From Marsupella aquatica (taxonomy: Eukaryota > Marchantiophyta): a stretch of DNA of 64,000 nucleotides. This document shows positions 55,678-64,000 of the stretch, one piece after another. The DNA is taken from positions 19,716,001 through 19,780,000 of the forward strand of contig OZ316894.1 of the NCBI GenBank assembly GCA_973895155.1, written 5' to 3'. Under the pieces are notes generated by a model. It ran no database searches. It was given only the letters and a program-made list of their open reading frames with translations, and was not told where the DNA came from. Made by a program: the position numbers and the translations under genes. Every line of letters starts with the position of its first letter. Position 1 is the first letter of the stretch.

Positions 55678-58600
55678 TGACTTCGAAGCGACTAGATTCT
55701 GAATATTTGGACATAATCTATTGAGTGGCCACGGTTGTTTTCATCCCATTGCCGATATTTGGAGATCCTCCGTACTTGGTAAGTTGGTATGGTATGCCAT
55801 CGAGGTTTGAAACTACCAACATTGAGCTGTGTTTGGTGAGATAATACTTTAGTGATGACAGTAGGTTTAGGGCGGTCAAAGCTGACGGAGATGATTACCT
55901 CACGGTCACGGTTGCAATAATTTGGACCAACTGCAACCGTAAAAGCAGAAGTGTTAAACGGCTTTGCATTAATTCCCTCGATGCATGAGCTCCGTGTATT
56001 GTGTCGTCAGGGAAGTCACTAGTATGAACTGAAGACATGGTTCTAAATGAGATCTGGAGTGTACTCGTCGTTCAAGAATTCGGTGCCAGGTTTGTATCGA
56101 AGAAAAGAGAATACACAAATCTGATTACCAATGACGTGCACTAACAAAATCCCATATCTTCATTGTTCACTGGAATATCTACAGCAGTGTGTATGATCCT
56201 AGTCATGTATCCGAGAAGCTGTTTGCTGATTTGTGGCCTCTCATCCCGCAGCACCAAAGTAAATTACTGTACCTTACTCCTGATCAAACTTTCAAGTTAG
56301 GGTTACCACCTACTGTATTGGATAATTCCCAACCACGATCACTATTACCGATTCCAAATTCGTAACAGCGAAAAAGCCATCTAAGTGCCACTCGCAGAAT
56401 GATTCCGCCATCACACGTTTGCACGGAATCCGGCAAGATCTCTAACTTTAGTGTCATTTTCTTCGCCCTTACGACACGATGCTTAGGAATCAGGGTCCAC
56501 GAGGCATCTGCGCGGCTCTGGCTGTTTTGAGTCATTAATCGTGTGAGGTTCACCTCGGGGACTGCTCCAAATGTTTTGTGCACATACGAGTGCGTCGAAT
56601 CTCAAACGAAAGACTCTGGCACACGATTTTGAAGCAGGGCGCCGATAGATGCAGGTTCTTCTCAATTTGGGAGAGATCGAGGTGGCACCGAATAACTCGC
56701 CCGAAATCTCAAGAATTTGAGCTGAAATTCCAGTCAGGATATGCTTCCCACCAGTAAGTTATCAGAGAGCTGGGCAGAATTATGGAAGGGCTGCCAGATT
56801 CAACGAACAAAGCGATATACCAAAGTTGTTCTTGATCGATTGCGGGCATACTGATTTTCTTCATTGAACAAGGTGATGTCATAGTTCGAGTACACTTGTG
56901 GACCAGACCAAATAGGTCTGACGAGGCGATTGCTGTTGCTCCAATCCGACGCTCGTGGATTCAAATGATATCCACGAATATTTGAATTACAAATTCAAAA
57001 TCCGTTGGGACTTATCGATTGTTTCTGGGCAGTAGATGATCTTTCAGGATTTGCAGGATTGGGCCTAAATTTTTGCCTATTAACCAGCTCAGTCACATTT
57101 GCAAGTCTCAACCTGTGACGGGACGTTGCAGACACGTGATCTGGTTGGTGGGTGTGATCTCTTATACACATTTGGGGTCTTTCATGAAACTATGAAAACT
57201 CCGACGATTGCCTTTGTCGCTAACTATGTTTGTAAATAGTTTAGTGGTTACTTTTGGGCGGGCACCATAAATATCGATCGTACGAGACAAACCGAAACCT
57301 GACTGTATCGAAATTCCCAGCTGTTCCATGGTTCATCTGTCCAGCAGAGATCTGAGGCTGCAGGGAGGTTCTAGACAACTCGTGGCTAGTTATCGAGCAA
57401 TGCTACCTACTAAAAGTCTCCTGTGCGATGATCAGAATCATGTAGAGCACCTCATCAGTCCTAGCTTTGTCATGCAGATGGCTGTGAAGCTCGAATAAAT
57501 TCGGCAACATGCTCATTTGCATCGGAAGGAACTAACCTGAAAATCAGTCAACATCGACTTTTCAGAAATTTGTGCATACTATACTTTCAACATTTCTTCT
57601 ACGCGTTAATGGCGTTGGCGAGATGGACACAAACTCATTGTGACCTTTGCTAAAGAATCTGAAGACACGGTCAAAAATTGACAAGACTGGGTGTCGACAA
57701 TGATCCGCATTGCTTATTCATAGCGCTCCTGCTGATCCCCTCCGTCATGATAAATTTCCTGCGTTCGCTAGTTGAAAGTTGTTCAAACCAGCCTAGAAAA
57801 CCAAGGTGCGTAATGCATTCATTCAGTGTGAAATCTATCATTCCCACCGTGGACTAGCATTTTCATGAGTCTGTAGGATTTAGATCTCTGCAAAGATGTT
57901 CAGGTTGCTTACAAAAAGCTAGTGTGAAATTTCTTTTGGTTCCCGGTCATAATTGTCAGACAACTGAGAAAAAGAGTTGTCTGCTTATGGAAGAGAACCG
58001 CAATTCTGAACTGCTCATTTTTTGGGAGTAAAGTGGACAGGTATTTCCACTATCACGTAGCAGTCTGAAATTTCAGAAAGTGGTTAACACAAGTCTCCCT
58101 GCTATCGCAAGGGAAACCGGGAAACTCGTAACAGTAAATCTTAATCCCTAATTCTTAAGTGCAAGTTGAAATTGTTGATTCTGTCAAAGCACCTCGATTC
58201 TACCTATTCAATGAAAATTATCTCCAGCTCGTAATCAGATATTGCCAATCTCTTAGACAATCCTATCAGCTGAATCATTCAGTGGCACACACAGCAATGC
58301 AGTGAAGAGAAGATTTTTTTCGGCGAGATTTCAACGAATATATCCTCTTCCTTTACTGTTCTTCAGCTTTCGACAGTACGAAATGGAAAGAGGATTGGAA
58401 GGCAATGCTAAGGCCACTACGAGTGCTGCTACTCAGTTAAAACCGTAGTGTTGATGAGGTTTCTCTTACCGACAGGAAGCATAGTGACGTTTTTCTGTAT
58501 TACGACTCATCCGAAAAGAACAGTGTCTAGTATATAACGTTCTTTTCCACTGTAGTAGTCATTACTACCAACATTCTCTGTTCTTTAAAAGAAGAAGGAA

Positions 58601-58770
58601 AACTTGGAAGACAGCAAAGTTGTGGTACAGTGCGAAACGTCCCTCCGCAGTATAGGAGACTCATATCTGGGTAGAAGTAAGAGCGAGCATACGAAATATC
58701 GGACCGAGAAATGATGAAATTTCGAATTTCAAATTTTCATAAAAGATGACGCTGTGCGCAAAAAATCGGG
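55678..58770. other. Intergenic, no gene seen
   Basis: About 3 kb with only short frames on both strands and no recognisable RNA gene or element ends. Confidence 0.4.
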
Positions 58771-58772
58771 TG

Positions 58773-58871
58773 GAAGATGTGAAGTGACAGATATGCTAGG
58801 ATCTTTCCATCGTATCTTACCAAATAAAACGATGATAAAATTGGACAGAAGATGTGAAGTGACAGATATGG
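58773..58871. repeat. Direct repeat, about 28 bp, two copies
   Basis: GAAGATGTGAAGTGACAGATATG(C/G)TAGGA occurs at about 58774 and 58849, a spacing of about 75 bp. Confidence 0.8.
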
Positions 58872-59072
58872 TAGGAGCTAAAACATGTATTTAAGCTAGC
58901 AAAATTCGATCGAGCTGAATCTTGGGCCATGAAGAATAGAAGATGTAAGGAGTTTCTATCTCTGTTGGGAACACCGAAGATGTTGTCAAAGTCGAAGTCG
59001 TATATTTCACACAGGAGGATTTTTTGCTTGGGACGCTGAAGATGTTAACATCAAGTTTAAATACCCACATCA

Positions 59073-59470
59073 ACAGTACTCGGTCTGAAATGTGAGTACG
59101 GAAATGGAGAGTGCATTTCATCTGTTAAAAGCCCCTCGAAGTTACGCAGTTTACTGGGGAATGTATTCCACATTGAAGGAGACTGAAGCTGGAACTGTAG
59201 ACATTTCAAGTTAGGACGCAACATGTGACAGAAAATGTGTAGTCAGTACTCGTTCTGAAATGTGAGTATGGAAATGGAGAATGCATTTCATCTGTTACAG
59301 CCCCTCGAAGTTACGTAGTTTACTGGGGAGTGTATTCTACATTGAAGGAGACTGTGAAGCTGGAACTGAAGTTACGTAGTTTACTGGGGAATGTATTCTA
59401 CATCGAAGGAGACTGGGAAGCTGGAACTGGAGACATTTCAAGTTAGGACACAACATGTGACAGAACATGT
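59073..59470. repeat. Tandem duplication of about 165 bp plus a nested partial copy
   Basis: Copy 1 starts at about 59079 and copy 2 at about 59245, both with TCTGAAATGTGAGTA(C/T)GGAAA and CCCCTCGAAGTTACG. Inside copy 2 the segment GAAGTTACGTAGTTTACTGG is repeated again with about 70 bp. Both copies end with ACATTTCAAGTTAGGAC and CAACATGTGACAGA. Confidence 0.85.
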
Positions 59471-59904
59471 GTAGTGGACGCAGGAAATTTCACGGATGCT
59501 CAGTATACAAGGTACAGAAATCCAGGTAGCAGAATCATGAGCACACATGATCCAGGATGCATTGCGGCACAAGATATAGGTAGCACAAGGGTACGCATAC
59601 AGATCATTTCACACTGAAGGAAAATGGGACACACAGCACAGTCCGTGCAGACAAGTCGGTCTTTATAACTGGTGAAACACAGTTCACGGTTTATTCTTTC
59701 GTCCAAGTGTCATATACACATTTCAAAATTGTATTGACATGTCAACTCAAGATGCAACCGGCGAGTTTGACAACTCGCATACTAAGTAGAAGTTGTCAGG
59801 ACATGTTGCTTTGCCTGAGTTGGCGTCACTATCTTTAGAACCTCTGTACAGGTCACTCTTCTTTCGTTCCATCCTCTAAAGACGAGCTGATAACATCCAA
59901 CTTC

Positions 59905-60602
59905 TCATTTCTTGGCGCCAGTCAGGTTGTTCCAGGTCTCTGCTACCTTATCGCCCGTCTGCACAAACGTCCACAAGCGGTGAGATTCAATTCTTGTACA
60001 CCCACCCCGGGATTTGCCTCAATTGTAACCAGTGTCACAACAGGTTTAGAAAAAAATTGAAGACCATACCGAAACCCAAAAATTTGCTGGAAGTACAAAC
60101 AGCGTCGTTAACAGGTTTGAGTAATGGTTCGGAGAGGGAGCCGACTAACAGACGAACTTAAAAGATGGCACTGAGCTTCACTGAGAGCACTAGGGAAACA
60201 TTCACTATATAAGGCGATGGGTATCAATTTCTACGCAGCATAATAGGAGACACAATCGCTCACGAGCACTGCACGAATGAAACGAGGAGGAAGCTGCTGA
60301 GAACGAAAACAGGCCCCATATACACGACTCATCGAATAATAAGCTGAATGGAAATTGGCAAAGCTTGTCACCTGTTGCAACAGGTTTCCGGCACCGTCCT
60401 TCGTCTCAACAGCCTTGTTCTGGGCAGTCTTGGCGGCATCAGCAGTGCCTTGCTTCGCCTGGTCGGCCTTCTGCTGCGCGGTCTGCCCAGCTCCTTGAGC
60501 GTGTTGCTGAGCCTGCCCGGTCTTATCCTGGCCCCACTGCTTGGTGTCCTCTGCGGCCTGCCCTGCAGAGTTCTTGGCGTTCTGAGCCTGATCGGAAGAC
60601 AT
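59905..60602 (-). CDS. LEA/KIN-like hydrophilic stress protein, copy 3
   Basis: Exon 1 is 60602-60372 and exon 2 59958-59905, with a 413-bp intron in phase 0, giving 94 residues. The junction again follows LLQQ and precedes TGDK. The sequence is Ala/Gln/Lys-rich with AQQHAQGAGQTAQQKADQAK-type helices and one Trp in each half. It differs from copies 1 and 2 in its start (MSSDQAQNAK) and lies about 46 kb away on the other strand. The ATG at 60602 is the first in frame; the upstream TTG extension is not used. Its role is presumably desiccation or cold protection, like its paralogs. Confidence 0.85.
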
Positions 60603-60755
60603 GATTGCTGAAAGACGTAGAGTACTCAAACTAGTGCAGAAGTGGAGGTATCACTTGATCTCTCAGTCTCACACAATTAATTATCAAGAAGTCTAGAAAG
60701 CGTAAAAGCTCGAATGTACTGATGCTCAAGTTGGTCCCTACCACCTCCTTGAAAA

Positions 60756-60767
60756 GACTATATAGTC
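60756..60767 (-). promoter_or_regulatory. TATA box of LEA-like copy 3
   Basis: GACTATATAGTC, a palindrome, lies about 155 bp upstream of the ATG on the minus strand, the expected place for a TATA box. No ACGT core like those of copies 1 and 2 is obvious in the next 100 bp. Confidence 0.45.
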
Positions 60768-61317
60768 GAAGTGGAACGAACAGGTGGCATGAGCCAGAAC
60801 AACTCCGCCACATGTCAATGCATGAGGTTGGGCCATACACAGTGACACCAGACGACTCGGCGGTCAATCAAATCGAAGGATAACAACCCAGTTTAGTGAA
60901 TCGAACATCACTTCCGAAGGAGACAGAAAAATCCTTGGTACTTCGATGTGAATGCTACTTCCCGGTCAAGGAATCAGAGTACGACACAGACTGTGTCATG
61001 CTTCTGCGTCCTTTGCAACTTCTCTGCAGTCACAAATCAATTCTGCTGCGTCCTTTGCGACTTCTCTACAGTCACAAATTTCTGTCGAGCAGCTGTTCAT
61101 CTTGTCGTGCACCGAGAGTGGATAAAGTGGGCAGCTCGCAATCGACGCGTGGGAAGTCTGCTTGATCAATGATGGGCTCCTCGTTAGGCGTTATCCATAC
61201 AACAGTCATCAGTGCCAGGAACGGACACGGAGCTTTGAGGGTATATTACGCAGCAGATGGACGAACCCCCAACTCCAAATCTCTGATCAAAGCTTGTAGT
61301 GGAAGAAACTTTTACTG

Positions 61318-61990
61318 TAGAATGACTGCGGCTGCTGTTTTCCAGCTCAGTAGAGGATAAGGGAGCCTCGAAAGAAAGACCAAGAATAACGTTTCCTCGT
61401 GAATGGAAAAGAATGTGGCTGCTGTTTTCCAGCACAGTAGAGGATACGAGGGCCTTGAAAGAAAGACCGAAAATATCAATTCCTTTTCAATAGGGCGTCT
61501 CAAATATGGAAAAAAAAATGACCTCACGGGCAGCCTGCGAAACCCTCGGGTGCACCAAAAGTGGGTACACCCGGTCTGTTTTTTTTGGGGTAGTCAACAT
61601 TGAGCGGGTTGTGACACTTGCATCGAACACTTGTAAGCGTGACTCTCGACCTTCAACAGTCTTGGGCATGGTCCCGCTTGCAAAATTCACATATTTGAGA
61701 AGCCCTAATGAAATGAAAGAATGTGGCTTTTTTCCAGCTCAATAGAGGATAAGAGGGTCTTGAAAGAAAGACCCAAAATATAGTTTCCTCTTCAATGGAA
61801 TGAAAGAATGTGGATGCTGTTTTCCACTTCAGTAGAGGATAAGAGGGCCTTGAAAGAAAGACCTAAAATATAGTTTCCTTTTCAATAATGAAAGAATGTG
61901 GATGCGTTTTCCACTTCAGTAGAGGATACGAGGGCCTTGAAAGAAAGACCTAAAATATAGTTCATCTTCAATAATGAAAGAATGTGTATC
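61318..61990. repeat. Minisatellite of about 85-95 bp units, interrupted by a MITE
   Basis: Units contain AAAGAATGTGG(C/A)TGCTGTTTTCCA, CAGTAGAGGATA(A/C)GAGGGCC, TTGAAAGAAAGACC and AAAATATAGTTTCC. Starts are near 61321, 61405, 61718, 61803 and 61890, with a decayed remnant to 61990. The array is split by the insertion at 61493-61705. Confidence 0.85.
61493..61705. mobile_element. 213-bp MITE with TA target site
   Basis: The left end reads GGGCGTCTCAAATATGG and the right end, inverted, GGGCTTCTCAAATATGT. TA flanks both sides (61491-61492 and 61706-61707). The TIRs match those of the 1.6-kb element at 6576-8194 in the core TCTCAAATATG, so both belong to one family. It lies within the minisatellite, which dates it after array expansion. 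Confidence 0.75.
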
Positions 61991-64000
61991 CTGTTAATAG
62001 AGGTTTTGAGAAAAAGACTTGTTGGGCCCCCTCCAGCTAAAGAAACTCCTTACTAGGCCCATCTTACTAGTAAATGGGGAACAGAACCTAGAATTGGGGT
62101 CTAGTCTTGTAGAGCCCTGCAGGTAATCACACATCAAAATGTAATAAGATACGGCCTGCTCTCATTGATTAAAAGAAAATAACGAGGTATTTTGTAGGGT
62201 ATTTTTTAATCTTCTCTCATCTCTATTTTTGTTCAAAGAAAGGATAATCAGGCTAGTCTTATTATGGACTTCCTCCTTATTATGGACTTACTTTTCTACA
62301 GTCTACTAGAATGAAGCGTTTAGACTGTGACGGGAAGAACTCAAAGTGTATATAGAAAACAAGGATGAGATCGAGACAAACAGAAAATAACAATTTTGCA
62401 AGATTTTGTCTCATCTTTATTTGCGTTCAACTATTGGGTAACTAGGCATCAGGATAGTAATAATAATCTTCAGAATAGGCGGCAGAGGAGGGGGGTTGAA
62501 CTTCATGGAACCTTACTTGGATACCGAAACTTTTTGTTGATCTACCCGACTACAGTATCTACTTGCATGGCACTTATGTACAAGAATGGGGTGCCTCGAT
62601 TTGACCTCCCCAAGTAAAATCATGAACAAGACTGGCCGACAGTCTTGGACCTATGACAGGAGTTCGTGGAGCTTATGGACAAGATGATTACAAAAAAGTT
62701 ACAAAAGTTCATCAAAAAACTGTCCTGGGATACTGTACGATTTGAGTATATCATGCTATAGAAACGAACTACTTGTTCCATGCTATTAAAATGTAGCCAA
62801 CTATTGTAGAGGCAATGACAATGACGAGTAATAAACTCTCATGCTTTGAAAGCTACTGTATATAGTTGATGGACCATTAAAAGTGTTAGTCATGGACCCC
62901 ATAAGGATTTGGGTGGGTTTGATTTTGGGTCATCAGTGTTGAGAATCACTCATGGGGTCCATCAAGTAACATTTTGTTTTGAGGGTCCATGCAATACATC
63001 TCTCTTTGAAAGCTGGAATCTGATTCGTGACAAAGGTTGTACAGAACACTAGACACTGGTGCCCAACTGTCCACAGAGGCATCATGGTGGGCTCTGTTGG
63101 GACCTTTTGTCCAGATGTGAGCAAAGAGAATTCTGGACATCTAAACACTTTAACATATAAATTTTCATGGTCTGAAGACTATAATATGTTGTCCTCAGGA
63201 CATGTCGTTCTTGGAGGAAGCTTGTCTGGTAATTTGATGATTTGTTTACCCATGAGATGCACCTTAAGGTTTGCAGTGCACATTTCCATACCCAATCCAC
63301 CATTTCCCCTTCAGCTAACACACGCTTTGATATCCAGTTGTCAGGCAGGTTTGTGGACCTCCCTAGAGTGCGTGAGTGCCTGGTTCTCTCATTTAAACCC
63401 TAAACCCTAAGAAGTTCAACTTAGTTAATGTACTTGTTTCACCCATAGAGTACCATACATGTCTTAATGATATGCATTTTTTATAATTATTATTTTAATA
63501 ATCCTGGATTATAAATAAATTAAAATAGGTGTGTCTTAGAATGGGCCAACTATATCTATATGTAGAGCCATATTTATTGGCTGAACTTTAGTTGAGTAGA
63601 TGTGATGGGGGCCCAAAAATGGTCCCAAAATATTTTGGTTTGGTTCTAATATTTTGTTCCAATACTTTGGTTCCAATATTTTCCTTCCAATATATTGGTA
63701 TGCTATACTTTGTCTTTTATAACTAGGCCTCATTTTTTGGCATGATGACTTTATCATTGAGGAGAATAAAATATTTTCCCCATAGTCTTGTACATGTGTA
63801 CATATATTACAGTATGAGACAAAAGGAGATAAGAGAGAGCATTTAATATTTTGTTTCTTTCTAGAGAACGTTTATTGCTATTGAATCCTTTTTGTTTCTT
63901 CATTGAGAAAAGTGTTAGTGTTATCTACTTATGTACAGCATCTTTGAAAAAGGGTGAGTTTTTGAGAATTTATATATTTTTTTAATCTTTGGAAACACTT
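61991..64000. other. Intergenic to window end, no gene
   Basis: Short frames only. A CTAGAATTGGGGTCTAG inverted word lies near 62089, and reiterated GGTTCCAATATTTT words lie at 63640-63700. No element ends were identified. Confidence 0.4.
63394..63410. repeat. Short interstitial telomere motif
   Basis: TAAACCCTAAACCCTAA, the complement-strand form of the TTTAGGG telomere repeat, a little over two units. A single TAAACCCTAAA also lies at about 48247. Confidence 0.8.

Noticed and set aside
1-64000. CRISPR array, LTR retrotransposon, or organelle DNA insertion
   Set aside because: No regularly spaced short repeats with unique spacers, no long direct terminal repeats with gag-pol frames, and no plastid or mitochondrial genes were recognised.

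Overview
The window is nuclear DNA of a green plant of the streptophyte line, probably a bryophyte-grade land plant or a close algal relative. Genes have small GT-AG introns. The proteins include plant-type Tim8, PdxT/PDX2 and HMG-CoA synthase. Interstitial telomere motifs are of the Arabidopsis TTTAGGG type. Species cannot be fixed from the sequence alone; a liverwort such as Marchantia is only a guess.

Host genes are sparse. From left to right: the 3' end of a proline-rich protein (2-244, +); Tim8 (2740-3114, -); two related LEA/KIN-like stress proteins (9152-9614 and 13133-13681, +); a doubtful membrane ORF (15831-16214, +); PdxT, the glutaminase subunit of PLP synthase (16458-18670, +, 7 exons); a one-helix membrane protein (20973-21221, -); cytosolic HMG-CoA synthase (23600-28121, -, 12 exons, all phases check); two in-frame ORFs of unknown function (55084-55677, +); and a third LEA-like paralog (59905-60602, -). 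The LEA trio shares a phase-0 intron at the same codon, just after a Gln-Gln pair. Copies 1 and 2 have ACGT (ABRE-type) cores upstream.

The rest is repeat-rich. A 1.6 kb element with 16-bp TIRs and TA target sites (6576-8194) has a 213-bp relative at 61493-61705. A 1.9 kb element with 43-bp TIRs lies at 32246-34110. A dead RLE-type (R2-group-like) LINE lies at about 34560-38620 on the minus strand; its RT is split by a telomere-repeat insertion and it has two further frame breaks. Similar LINE 3' tails occur at 15470, 21960, 22086 and 51600, and a fragment of an APE-type (L1-like) LINE lies at 30568.

The most striking object is a 10,078-bp DNA transposon at 38634-48711, bounded by an exact 8-bp target duplication (CTCGGGAT). 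Its ends have a 15-14-15 architecture: terminal motif, 14-nt spacer, then ACATCACGTGCGACG. On the minus strand it encodes a BRCT protein, a Cys-rich protein with a PHD array resembling plant EDM2, and a very large DDE-type transposase with N-terminal zinc fingers. The transposase is broken only by one in-frame TAG. Two MITEs of about 295 bp (48985-49281 and 52099-52391), each with its own exact 8-bp target duplication, carry the same end architecture, so the window holds a probable autonomous parent beside its non-autonomous derivatives. The combination of transposase, BRCT and EDM2-like reader is the best candidate for an undescribed system here.
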